The notes under the pieces are model-generated. The model worked only from the letters and a program-made list of their open reading frames with translations, was not told where the DNA came from and made no database searches. A program made the position numbers and the translations under genes. From Thermoleptolyngbya sichuanensis A183 (GTDB lineage: Bacteria > Cyanobacteriota > Cyanobacteriia > Elainellales > Elainellaceae): 64,000 nucleotides of DNA. Location of the stretch: assembly GCF_013177315.1 (NCBI RefSeq), contig NZ_CP053661.1, positions 4,216,001-4,280,000 of the forward strand, in the 5' to 3' direction. This document shows positions 56,256 through 64,000 of this stretch, one piece after another; position 1 is the first letter of the stretch; each line of letters opens with the position of its first letter.

Positions 56256-58595
56256 CTAGGCAACGATGGCAAAGTCGATGCCCTCCATCCAGGGCGTACC
56301 CGCCAGCGAAGCAAACTTGCCGCCTGCGCCCAGCCCGTTGGCGCTGCCGTTTTGGTTATAGAACAGGGCACCCGTGGACTGGTTATAGACGATGAAGGCG
56401 CGGCTTCGGCCCGCAGCGCGATCGCTACTCACCACGGCAAACTCATTGGCCTTGCTAAACCCATTACCCACGCTGCTGGTTAACGCGGTAAACACGCGCT
56501 TGCTAAGGACAATCTGATCGCCTTCAAACCAGTTGAAATCAGCGATTGTATCCACGCCGAAAGTGGCTGCCGAAAAGGGACTCGTGCCGCGAAACTCGAA
56601 GCGATCGCTCCCTTCGCCGCCGTTCAGCGTGTCGTTGCCGCGCCCCCCAATGAGGCGATCGCTGCCCACATCCCCCAACAGCCGATCGGCCCCGTCGCCT
56701 CCTTCCAGGATGTCGTCGCCCTGGTTGCCTTCCAGCAGATCGCGGCCGGCCTGCCCCTTCAGGCTGTCATCACCCCGTCCGCCCCGCAGTTCGTTGTCGC
56801 GGAGGTTGCCGCGAATCTCATCATCCCCGTCGCCGCCAAAGACGTTTTCGATCAGGGTTCCGTCGGCGATCTTCAGCGTCGTACCCGCAATCAGGCTATT
56901 CGCCCCTGGGGCCAGGTCAATTTCCAGATTCGAGGTCACCGCCGCACAGTTGAGCGTGTCGGTGCCTGCGGTGTCGGTCAGCGTCGTGCGGCTAGCATCC
57001 GCGCTGAACTTGCCAAACTCGTTGGTATAGATATACGTGTCGTCCTCGCTGAGCGCGTCGCCGTAGAGCTTCAGCGTCCAGCTATTGAGAATGCCCGTAT
57101 CCAGCCCAAACTCGTCGGTAATGCTCAGCGTCCAGTCGCCCACACCCGTCTCGCCCCAGTGGTGGGTACTGCTCAGGGTGAATTTGATTTCTGTATCGAA
57201 GCTAAAGGGATTGGCCACCAGCACGCTTTCGGTGCCGTCGGGCGAAGTCAGCACAATTCGCAGAGCGCCCAGATAGGTATGCTCCAGATCCAGCACCACC
57301 TCGATCTGGTCAATCTTCAGCCCCTCCGTAATCGTAATCGAGTCGCTGACCGTATCCAGGTCAAGGATCTCCAGGTCTGGCGTGCTGGTGGCGCTCACGA
57401 CCTGCTCATTGTCGAAGGTACTCTGGGCCGTCCAGGTTTCCGCCAGGCGCACGGCCGCATGGGCATCCACCAGCCCAAACCCATAGTCATGGCTGACATG
57501 CAGCCCGCCGCCGTTCCAGTTCTTTGCGCCGTTAAACGACCAGCCCAAATCGGTCGCGTCGGTCTGGCGAGCCGAGTAGGCCAGAATTTCCTGCACATCC
57601 CGATAGCCCAGGGACGAGTTGGCTTGCAGCATCAGCGCCACCACCCCGCTGACGATGGGGGCAGAGGCAGAGGTGCCGCCAAAGTTGCTAGTGTAGTCGC
57701 CGGGGTCGTCTCCTGACCGCCCCGATAGGTCAGTGGTAACAATACCGTCGTCAAATTCCCCACCGGGCACAGACACCAGCAGGTTGGCTCCTGGCGAACT
57801 GTAGAAGGTGTATTCCCCGAAGTGGTTGATCGCCCCAACGGCAATCGTGAAGCGAGAGTTTTCTAGGTTGTGATAGTTGGCGTTGTCGCCAAAACCGCGC
57901 CCGTTTCCGCCCGCAAACACGACCACCGTTCCCAACCCGCCGCGCCCGTTTTCGGCAGCGTTTTGCAGCGCATTGCCAAAGCCTTCGTAGGCAGGGGTAA
58001 AGAAATTGTCATAGAACGGGAAGACGTAGCCCCAGCTATTGTTCACCACGTCAAAGTTGGCGGCTCGGTACAGCGCCGCTGTGGCCTGGGCAATGAAATC
58101 TGACTCGTCGAGCGTCCAAAAATCGAGCCGCAGCGCCGAAATACTGGCCTCTGGCGCAACACCCACCCCACCAACCGCGTTGGCAGAAGCGGCGATCAGC
58201 CCTGCTACCGAGGTTCCGTGAGAGTCAAATATAGATCCAGGCGCGGGGTCGCCGTTGTTTTCGGCGGCATCCAGTTCCAAATCGCTGTTGTAATTCACGA
58301 ACAGGTCGTCGTGGATGTATTCCACACCGTCGTCGATGATGCCGACGTTCACACCCGCGCCTGTGTAGTCTTCCCAGACGTTTGCGATATTAATGTCGAT
58401 TCCGGCCAAGCCGCCAGTTTGTCCGGTGTTAACCAGGTGCCATTGGTCAGAAAAGAGCGGGTCGAGTGGCGGATTGCTGAGGAGACTTGCGGTATTGAAT
58501 GGAGCAGACGGAACAGACGGAGCAGGCTGAACTTTGCGGAGCTGAAATGGGCGGAGCGGAGTCGTCGATCCAGAGGGGGCAGTGGACTTAGACAT
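56256..58595 (-). CDS. Subtilase with P-domain and RTX repeats (calcium-dependent protease-like)
   Basis: A 779-residue protein. An S8 (kexin/furin-like) domain has Asp88 (NVGIIDDGV), His126 (FDSHGTSVAG) and Ser309 (FGGTSASAPIVSG). The P-domain (about 400-530; LEHTYLGALRIVLTSPDGTE, WTLSITDEFGLDTGILNSWT) follows. From about 590 to 670 there are RTX nonapeptides (GGRGDDSLKGQAGRDLLEG), then the RTX-associated tail (FEFRGTSPFSAATFGVDTIA). The S8 plus P arrangement recalls the cyanobacterial calcium-dependent protease PrcA; the RTX tail suggests type I secretion. There is no signal peptide. A terminator lies just downstream. Confidence 0.9.
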   Translation of the reverse strand: MSKSTAPSGSTTPLRPFQLRKVQPAPSVPSAPFNTASLLSNPPLDPLFSDQWHLVNTGQTGGLAGIDINIANVWEDYTGAGVNVGIIDDGVEYIHDDLFVNYNSDLELDAAENNGDPAPGSIFDSHGTSVAGLIAASANAVGGVGVAPEASISALRLDFWTLDESDFIAQATAALYRAANFDVVNNSWGYVFPFYDNFFTPAYEGFGNALQNAAENGRGGLGTVVVFAGGNGRGFGDNANYHNLENSRFTIAVGAINHFGEYTFYSSPGANLLVSVPGGEFDDGIVTTDLSGRSGDDPGDYTSNFGGTSASAPIVSGVVALMLQANSSLGYRDVQEILAYSARQTDATDLGWSFNGAKNWNGGGLHVSHDYGFGLVDAHAAVRLAETWTAQSTFDNEQVVSATSTPDLEILDLDTVSDSITITEGLKIDQIEVVLDLEHTYLGALRIVLTSPDGTESVLVANPFSFDTEIKFTLSSTHHWGETGVGDWTLSITDEFGLDTGILNSWTLKLYGDALSEDDTYIYTNEFGKFSADASRTTLTDTAGTDTLNCAAVTSNLEIDLAPGANSLIAGTTLKIADGTLIENVFGGDGDDEIRGNLRDNELRGGRGDDSLKGQAGRDLLEGNQGDDILEGGDGADRLLGDVGSDRLIGGRGNDTLNGGEGSDRFEFRGTSPFSAATFGVDTIADFNWFEGDQIVLSKRVFTALTSSVGNGFSKANEFAVVSSDRAAGRSRAFIVYNQSTGALFYNQNGSANGLGAGGKFASLAGTPWMEGIDFAIVA

Positions 58596-58680
58596 GGGTA
58601 TAGACCAGGTAATAGATGCGGTGAATCAGGTTTGTCCGTATCGTCAAACTAGCCTGGAGCCTTGCCAGAAGAGATTCTGC

Positions 58681-58718
58681 GAGATTTCTTAGTCGGATTT
58701 CTTAGTCGGATTTCTTAG
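58681..58718. repeat. 13-bp tandem array, left part
   Basis: About three copies of GGATTTCTTAGTC. The array resumes, slightly diverged (AGTCAGATTTCTC), at 58879-58912 on the far side of a family C element, so the element appears to sit inside one array. Confidence 0.75.
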
Positions 58719-58880
58719 AGAGTGTTTGAAAAGGTATCGCCTGTAATGTTAAGCACTCGGAGATCCCCCCTAGCCCCCCTTAAAAAGGGGGGAAACCGCC
58801 TTAAAGTCCCCCTTTTGAAGGGGGATTTAGGGGGGTTTTGCACGCTTTGCTACAAACAGTAGGACTTTTCAAACATCTTC
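58719..58880. mobile_element. Family C miniature inverted-repeat element, copy 2
   Basis: A 162-bp element with left end AGAGAGTGTTTGAAAAG and right end CTTTTCAAACATCTTC (inverted repeat GTGTTTGAAAAG against GATGTTTGAAAAG). The core has CCCCCCTAGCCCCCC and GGGGGATTTAGGGGGG runs, as in the copy at 5213. Confidence 0.7.
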
Positions 58881-58912
58881 TTCTCAGTCAGATTTCTCAG
58901 TCAGATTTCTTG
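58879..58912. repeat. 13-bp tandem array, right part
   Basis: Continuation of the array at 58681 after the family C element: about 2.5 copies of TCAGTCAGATTTC. The rest of the 718-bp spacer to 59313 holds a further 18-bp repeat (59204-59249) but no gene. Confidence 0.7.
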
Positions 58913-59203
58913 AGCGCAATTTGGGGACTACAGGCTCGATTGAGATGTCAGGTTCGACGCGAGTTTTTATGCAACGGTCAGAAATATTGGCTTAAACGGT
59001 TTCAACATTGGCTCGAAAGCTGTTGCGTTGATGGATTGGATCTGTGATTGGTTGAAGCTGTTTTCTGCGATGCAAACTCGCTATAGTTCCAATTTGCTCG
59101 GCCGCATCGGTCAGCCTCATTCCCCGTGTGGGGAATTTTTGGCGATCGCAAAGTTTTCGTCCTATTCTACGCGCAGCCAAGCGGCGGGCTGGGAAGCCTG
59201 GAA

Positions 59204-59249
59204 GCTCTGGAAGCCCCAAAAGCTCTGGAAGCCCCAAAAGCCGTGGAAG
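59204..59249. repeat. 18-bp tandem repeat
   Basis: About 2.5 copies of GCTCTGGAAGCCCCAAAA downstream of the ABC exporter gene, which reads towards it on the minus strand. Confidence 0.75.
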
Positions 59250-59313
59250 CCCAGATTCAGCCAGTGTTTAGACCTGATCCCTGGTTCTCTGAAAGATTCC
59301 CTCTGAAAATTGC

Positions 59314-61398
59314 TCAATCCGACTTGCCTTCATAGCCGCGTTCCAGCGCCTCCAGACTACGAAGCACGTTGAGCGTGGAGTAGTAGGCTTCTTCGGTGAG
59401 TTCAATCTGCTCGTCGGGGTCTGTCACAATGCCATCGACCAGCAGCCGCAGGGAGCCGATCATGGCGTTGAGCCGATTGCGGATTTCGTAGGAGCGGCGG
59501 GCTAGCTGGGTGGGTACGGCGCTGGCGCTGGGGGCCATTTCGTCGGCAAACTGGAGAGCGCAGAGGCGGGCGTAGTAGCCGTTTTGCCGCAGCAAGTTCT
59601 CGTGAGTGCCCAACTCCACCACGCGGCCCTGGTCGAGGACGGCGATTTGGTCGGCCCGCTGCACGGTGGAGAGGCGATGGGCGATGACCAGGGTCGTGCG
59701 ATCGCGGCTAAGGGCTTCGATGGCGGCCTGCACAAGCCGTTCGGATACGGTGTCGAGGGCGCTGGTGGCTTCGTCGAGGATGAGGATTTCGGGATTTTGC
59801 AGCAGGGCGCGGGCGATCGCCAGCCGCTGGCGCTGTCCCCCAGAGAGCAGCAGGCCGCGATCGCCAATCAGGGTGTCCAGCCCGCTCGGCAACTGCCGGA
59901 TAAACTCATCGGCATAGGCGAGTTTTGCCGCCTGCCACACCTGTGCTTCGGTTGCGTCGGGACAGCCGTAGGCAATGTTGTCGCGCACCGAAGCGTTGAA
60001 CAAAATCGTGTCCTGGCTGATGATGCCCATCGCCCGCCGCACAGTTTTCAGGTCAAACTGCCGCAGGTCGATGCCGTCTAGCTCCACTGCGCCCAGCGTC
60101 GGGTCATAAAAGCGGGGCAGCAGATCCGCCAGGGTCGATTTGCCCGCGCCAGATGCACCCACTAGCGCCAGCGTCGTGCCCTTGGGCAGTTCCAGCGATA
60201 TGTGTTCCAGCACGAAGCGATCTGGTTCCGCAGGGCCATTGCGATTTTGTGCCCCACCACTGGTGCGATTTGCGAAGCGATCCCTGCGGGAGTCGCCTGC
60301 TGTGTAGCTAAAAGACACATCCCGAAACCGAATGCCCTGCCGCAGACCAGTAAAAGGAATCGTGCCATTCTGCATAAACGGCTTGTCGTGGCGCTCCAAA
60401 AAGGCTTGCGACTGCTGGATGCTGGGCAGGGCGTTGGCGAACTGGTTGCGGGCGGTGTTGAGCTGGGCCAGCAGCGGCAGCATCCGAAACAGCAGCAGCA
60501 AAAACGTCAGCAGCACTGTGGAAAGCGTCTGCATTTCCGCTGCCAAAAACGTGCGCCCAATCCACACAATCAGAATCAGCGCCACTACGCCGACGACTTC
60601 GCTGAGGGGGGCGATCGCCGCTGAGCTAGCCAAGGATTGATACTCGGCCCGTTCGCGATCGCGCACCCGCCGCCGCAGTCGGGCATATTCTTGGTCTTCC
60701 GTCGCCGATGCCCGCACCAGCCGCATCCCGGTCAGCACGTCCAGCAGGGCGACGGAGTAATGCTTTGAGGCTTCCGACAGGGCTTCCCCATACTGGCGCG
60801 ATCGCGCTACGCTCATTTGATTCACCAGCGTTACCCCCGCCAGCAGCCCCGCCGCCACCAGCGTCAGCGGCCACGACAGCGCCAGCAGCAGCCCCAGAAA
60901 GACCAGAATCGTGATACCCGTAGTCAGCCCCCGCACCGCCGTCGCCACGGCCGTCGCCGAGCGATTCACCTCTACGTTGAGCTGGTTCATCACGTCGCCC
61001 AGACTGCTGCCCGCAAAAAAACTCAGATCCACCGACAGCAGCAGCCGCAGCCCCGCCTCGCGCCAATCCGTCACCAGCACTCGCTTCAGCGCCCCCGCTA
61101 CCAGTGCATTGCCATAGGCCGCCAGATTTTTCAGCCCGATTAGCAGCACCACTGCCACCGTCATTACCCACAGCCGCTGCCCTTCCGGTAGATTTTCAAA
61201 CGGACTCAGCAGCCGCTGAATCGCCTCCGGCAGCCCCCGCAGCGGCACAGGCTGTCCCAAAAAATTTAGCAGCACGGGCACAATCAGCGCCGTACTCACG
61301 CCATTAAACACGCCCCCCAGCAGCCCTAGCAGCACCGTCAGCCCGATCCAGCCGGGGTATCGGCGGGTGATGTGGAAAAGGAAACGAGAGGGGGGCAT
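59314..61398 (-). CDS. ABC exporter (fused membrane and ATPase domains) with HisKA-like C-terminal tail
   Basis: A protein of about 694 residues. Six membrane helices form the type IV exporter fold. The ATPase has Walker A GASGAGKSTLADLL, signature LSGGQRQRLAIARALL, Walker B ILILDEATSALD and H-loop VIAHRLSTV. A linker near 385-400 (RRDRFANRTSGGAQNRNG) is unusual. After the ATPase, about 70 extra residues (RSYEIRNRLNAMIGSLRLLV, then an acidic helix) resemble a histidine-kinase dimerisation helix with Tyr in place of His. MsbA-like homodimer function (lipid or oligosaccharide export) is likely. I take the ATG at 61398; 61428 is also possible. It follows cruP closely on the same strand. Confidence 0.88.
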   Translation of the reverse strand: MPPSRFLFHITRRYPGWIGLTVLLGLLGGVFNGVSTALIVPVLLNFLGQPVPLRGLPEAIQRLLSPFENLPEGQRLWVMTVAVVLLIGLKNLAAYGNALVAGALKRVLVTDWREAGLRLLLSVDLSFFAGSSLGDVMNQLNVEVNRSATAVATAVRGLTTGITILVFLGLLLALSWPLTLVAAGLLAGVTLVNQMSVARSRQYGEALSEASKHYSVALLDVLTGMRLVRASATEDQEYARLRRRVRDRERAEYQSLASSAAIAPLSEVVGVVALILIVWIGRTFLAAEMQTLSTVLLTFLLLLFRMLPLLAQLNTARNQFANALPSIQQSQAFLERHDKPFMQNGTIPFTGLRQGIRFRDVSFSYTAGDSRRDRFANRTSGGAQNRNGPAEPDRFVLEHISLELPKGTTLALVGASGAGKSTLADLLPRFYDPTLGAVELDGIDLRQFDLKTVRRAMGIISQDTILFNASVRDNIAYGCPDATEAQVWQAAKLAYADEFIRQLPSGLDTLIGDRGLLLSGGQRQRLAIARALLQNPEILILDEATSALDTVSERLVQAAIEALSRDRTTLVIAHRLSTVQRADQIAVLDQGRVVELGTHENLLRQNGYYARLCALQFADEMAPSASAVPTQLARRSYEIRNRLNAMIGSLRLLVDGIVTDPDEQIELTEEAYYSTLNVLRSLEALERGYEGKSD

Positions 61399-61466
61399 GG
61401 AAGGATGGGGGGATGGGAATGGGAGCATAGAAGGGAGAGCGAGGTTCTGGGAGCTGCCTATTCTCC

Positions 61467-63044
61467 CTAATCTTCCTGCTCATAATCTCCTCCCGACCCA
61501 TACTTCCAGGCATCTAGCCAGCGTGAGATGCGATAGCGCCAGGGGGGCGGCAGCGTCTTGCTCCAGGGGCGGAGCGATATGCCTCCAAAACGCTTGTGCA
61601 ACTGCCCGATTTGGTCTAGGCCCGCGTATAGCCCCAGGTTGGCATAATGCCAGAGCCAGCTCGCGAGAGTGCCCAGCCCCACCTGCGGAATGATTTGCAG
61701 CACAATGCGGGGGTGTGCTACTGAGGTTCGCAGCATGGCTTGGGCCAACGCGGGAAACTGCACCACGTCTTGCAAAAAGGGCCGCAGCACGGGGTCACCC
61801 AGCGCGGCCATATCGGCAAACACCGCCGAGAGCAGTTGATTAATCCGGTCAGGCGGTACGGTCTGGTCAACCCCGACGCTCATGGCCCGCTGAAACAGCC
61901 AGGTCACAGAGAGATTGGGTTGGTAGGGTTGCAGCAGCGCTAGGGCAGAACGGTGGAGTTGGTCGGTTGCTAGAGCCTGGTGGATGCCGTCTGCCAGCCG
62001 GGGCAAGTGGCGCAGCATCGCTCCAAAGCCGCCAAAGCTGAGGGGAGATTGGCCGCCGCTGCTGTCGCCGATGGGCAAAATTCGGCTCCACTTGGGCTGG
62101 AGCGGACTTTGGCGATAGCAGGGAAAAAAGCCATAGAGCGATCGCCTAATGTTTAGCGCCTCCAGCGCCACCCCCTGATACTGCGGCAATAGCCGAAAAT
62201 ACTCGTCAAACAACTGCTCCAGGCTGGGGCGGCTGGGGTGTGCGTCCAGATAGGTGAAGAGATACGTTGTTCTGCCGTCGCGGGCGGGAAACGCCTCCCA
62301 AAAATATTGACACTGGTTTTCAATCGGCGTGATGGAGGCAAACAGGTCGCCCGTTTCGTTGTGCGGAAAGCCCTGAGCGCAGGTGCCCACCACCATACAA
62401 ACCGCATCCGGCTTCTGTCCGCCTCTTGCCTGCTGGCTAATGGGCGAAAAGTGCCCCATCGCGTCTAGCAGCAGCCGCGTTTTGAACCCGTTGCCAGCCT
62501 GCACTGCCACGCCATCCGGGTGAACCGTCGCCGCTGCGAACCCCGTCTGCTCGAACAACTGCCCGCCTGCTGCCAGAAATTTTGCTTTCAGCGTTTCGAG
62601 CAACTGTCGGGGACTCACGCCCACATTCAGCACGTCTCGCACCCAGAGTTCGGTGCCGCCCTGAAAGGCGATGCGGGCAGGATTATATTCACTGGCGATC
62701 GCCCCCTCCAGTTCTGCCGGACTCAGCAGATGCAGGTGGACTAGCACCGCCAGTTCTCGCCGCGAAATATTCCACTCTTGGTCGCGCCCCTGCAAAATGC
62801 CCCGCTCCAGCAGCGCCACCCGCCAGCCCCGCCGTACCAGCGCACAGCCCATCAGCAGCCCCAGCGTGCCGCCGCAAATTACCACGTCCCACTCGGTTTC
62901 GCCCAGCGGCTCTGAGGATTCAGTTATGACAGTGGGACAGGGAATCCTGCCCTCTCGATAGGCTTGCCACAGGGCATCGGCTCGGCGCAGCCCCACTAGT
63001 GGGTTATCAGGCAAGGCAGACAGGAGGGTTTCGGCAAGTCCCAT
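61467..63044 (-). CDS. cruP: CruP, lycopene-cyclase-related FAD protein
   Basis: A 525-residue flavoprotein. The FAD-binding segment WDVVICGGTLGLLMGCALVR starts at about residue 51. LLDAMGHFSPISQQARGGQK with DAVCMVVGTCAQGF is strongly reminiscent of cyanobacterial and plant CruP. Further conserved-looking parts are FWEAFPARDGRTTYLFTYLD and ILPIGDSSGGQSPLSFGGFG. CruP is a paralogue of lycopene cyclase CruA; in plants it limits carotenoid epoxides under stress rather than acting as the main cyclase. It sits between a cyclophilin (47-bp gap) and an ABC exporter on the same strand, so it is probably in an operon with ycf4. Confidence 0.87.
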   Translation of the reverse strand: MGLAETLLSALPDNPLVGLRRADALWQAYREGRIPCPTVITESSEPLGETEWDVVICGGTLGLLMGCALVRRGWRVALLERGILQGRDQEWNISRRELAVLVHLHLLSPAELEGAIASEYNPARIAFQGGTELWVRDVLNVGVSPRQLLETLKAKFLAAGGQLFEQTGFAAATVHPDGVAVQAGNGFKTRLLLDAMGHFSPISQQARGGQKPDAVCMVVGTCAQGFPHNETGDLFASITPIENQCQYFWEAFPARDGRTTYLFTYLDAHPSRPSLEQLFDEYFRLLPQYQGVALEALNIRRSLYGFFPCYRQSPLQPKWSRILPIGDSSGGQSPLSFGGFGAMLRHLPRLADGIHQALATDQLHRSALALLQPYQPNLSVTWLFQRAMSVGVDQTVPPDRINQLLSAVFADMAALGDPVLRPFLQDVVQFPALAQAMLRTSVAHPRIVLQIIPQVGLGTLASWLWHYANLGLYAGLDQIGQLHKRFGGISLRPWSKTLPPPWRYRISRWLDAWKYGSGGDYEQED

Positions 63045-63091
63045 CGGTTGCTCACAGGAGTAAAGTTCGCGGGATAAAAAACTGTGTGCCC

Positions 63092-63856
63092 TTAGCCACC
63101 CGTCTTCAGGTTTTCCAACCCTGCGGTAACGCGGGCCGTCTCGATGCGATCGCCCTGCTGAATCTCGTCCACCACGTCCATCCCGCGGGTTACATAGCCA
63201 AACACAGCATACTGCCCATCCAGAAAGCCCAGATCCGCCAGGGTGAAATAAAACTGCGACGAAGCCGAGTCAGGAAACTGCGATCGCGCCATTGCCACCG
63301 CCCCTCGCGTGTGTTTCAGCACGGGCGCGGTTCCAGGCTCCAGTGTTTTCCCATACACGGGTTCCGCTGCACCAGCGGGCTTGATTTCTAGCGGAATGTA
63401 GCGCGGGCTAGAGGTGGCAGGGTCAATAAAGCTGCCCGTACCCAGCATCCCCAGGGGCACACTGGCATCTTTGCTCTGGGGGTCGCCGCCCTGCACCACA
63501 AACGGCTCTGGCTCTCGTACCACGCGATGAAACATCAGCCCGTCGTAGACCCCGCGATTCACCAAATCGACGAAATTTCCAGCGGTAATCGGTGCATCCT
63601 GGCCGTTCACCTGGATTTCAATGGGCGACCCCTTGACCCGAATTTCGACGGTCGCTTCGCCGTCCAGTCGTGCCAGGTTTGCGTAGGGCGTAGCTGGGCC
63701 GGGAGCGGGCGTGAGGACGGGCGATTGGGCGATCGCCGAGTCGCCAGATGCAGTACCAGAACTAGCGTTGTCTGTATTCGCCCCCGAACAGCCTCCAATT
63801 AGCATCAGGCCAACCAGTCCAACCAGGGCGAACCACCGCCCCATTTTCTGTCTCAT
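63092..63856 (-). CDS. Cyclophilin-type peptidyl-prolyl isomerase, lipoprotein
   Basis: A 254-residue protein. A signal peptide with lipobox (VGLMLIGGC) is followed by a linker rich in Ala, Ser and Thr. A cyclophilin domain begins at about 65 ([20 protein letters not shown]) and contains [23 protein letters not shown], the family's catalytic Arg/Phe and QGGD region, and later [21 protein letters not shown]. It probably assists folding of envelope or lumenal proteins. Its start is 39 bp from the ycf4 stop and its end 47 bp from cruP, so co-transcription is likely. Confidence 0.92.
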   Translation of the reverse strand: MRQKMGRWFALVGLVGLMLIGGCSGANTDNASSGTASGDSAIAQSPVLTPAPGPATPYANLARLDGEATVEIRVKGSPIEIQVNGQDAPITAGNFVDLVNRGVYDGLMFHRVVREPEPFVVQGGDPQSKDASVPLGMLGTGSFIDPATSSPRYIPLEIKPAGAAEPVYGKTLEPGTAPVLKHTRGAVAMARSQFPDSASSQFYFTLADLGFLDGQYAVFGYVTRGMDVVDEIQQGDRIETARVTAGLENLKTGG

Positions 63857-63895
63857 TGCGCGTCTCCTAGCTCCTAAACTAGCTCACTCAACTTG

Positions 63896-64000
63896 CTACA
63901 GACCTTCCAGCGGCACACCCAAAAACCGCGCCAGTTCAGCGCCTTCGGTTTCCAGTTCTGCCAGCGCCATCGGTTGTCCCACCCGCGTCAGGGGAATGTC
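63896..64000 (-). CDS. ycf4: Photosystem I assembly protein Ycf4, C-terminal fragment (cut by window end)
   Basis: The last 34 codons of a minus-strand gene. The translation begins [16 protein letters not shown] and ends [13 protein letters not shown], which closely resembles the Ycf4 C-terminus. Ycf4 is a thylakoid membrane scaffold for photosystem I assembly. Adjacency of ycf4 and a cyclophilin gene is known in other cyanobacteria (as I recall for Synechocystis sll0226/sll0227), which supports the call. The rest of the gene is outside the window. Confidence 0.78.
   Translation of the reverse strand, partial: DIPLTRVGQPMALAELETEGAELARFLGVPLEGL

Noticed and set aside
59028-59306. Plus-strand frame with KLWKPQKLWKPQ repeats
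   Set aside because: It reads through an 18-bp tandem repeat in the spacer; no RBS or conserved segment.

Overview
The window looks like about 64 kb of a cyanobacterial chromosome. The GC content is fairly high and the octamer GCGATCGC (HIP1, a cyanobacterial signature) occurs throughout. The gene content fits: the C-terminus of photosystem I assembly factor Ycf4, CruP, a CpcS/CpeS-type phycobiliprotein lyase, glycolate dehydrogenase subunit GlcF, a delta-9 type desaturase, a DevC-like permease, an ABA4-like protein, and LexA with a cyanobacterial-type SOS box. Spacers full of degenerate short tandem repeats, filamentous-haemagglutinin and RTX proteins, and several surface-polysaccharide glycosyltransferases suggest a mat- or filament-forming lineage (inference).

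Layout. 0-10.4 kb: a large SARP/MalT-like regulator, a pentapeptide lipoprotein, lexA, a solo DevC permease, and a lipoprotein-glycosyltransferase-glycosyltransferase cluster. 10.8-17.4 kb: small conserved proteins, a LOG-family protein, cinA, a WecA/MraY-type phosphoglycosyl transferase and an SDH/Clp-fold membrane protease. 17.8-27.2 kb: an RTX lipase-like protein, an MFS exporter and an insertion-sequence zone, with an IS5 remnant abutting an IS4-family element and a second, intact IS4-family element cleanly splitting a filamentous-haemagglutinin-type exoprotein gene. 27.4-36 kb: an SNF2 helicase, a GNAT acetyltransferase, small proteins (one with a pentapeptide minisatellite), a lectin-RTX protein and a glycosyltransferase. 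36-48.8 kb: HtpX, a membrane subtilase, a MntA-HepT toxin-antitoxin pair, the bilin lyase, uvrB, a GT2 glycosyltransferase, an AI-2E-type transporter, a membrane hydrolase and the desaturase. 49.4-64 kb: an orphan subtilase propeptide beside a subtilase, an ABA4-like protein, glcF, a degenerate disulfide-reductase-like flavoprotein, a subtilase/P-domain/RTX protein, and a likely operon ycf4-cyclophilin-cruP-ABC exporter.

Three families of non-coding miniature inverted-repeat elements were found by eye. Family A is palindromic with AGGACTTACG ends (four copies). Family B has GGGCGCATCCCA ends (three copies, each flanked by its own 8-10 bp direct repeat). Family C is G-rich with GTGTTTGAAAAG-like ends (two copies). 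The inner stem of family A shows compensatory base changes between copies.

The most unusual protein-level observations are four. A free-standing protein resembles the propeptide of the neighbouring subtilase. An ABC exporter carries a HisKA-like tail lacking the phospho-accepting histidine. A flavoprotein of the pyridine nucleotide-disulfide reductase fold has lost its redox cysteines. A precise IS insertion can be undone in silico to restore one 774-codon exoprotein reading frame. All homology statements come from motif recognition by eye; no database search was run.
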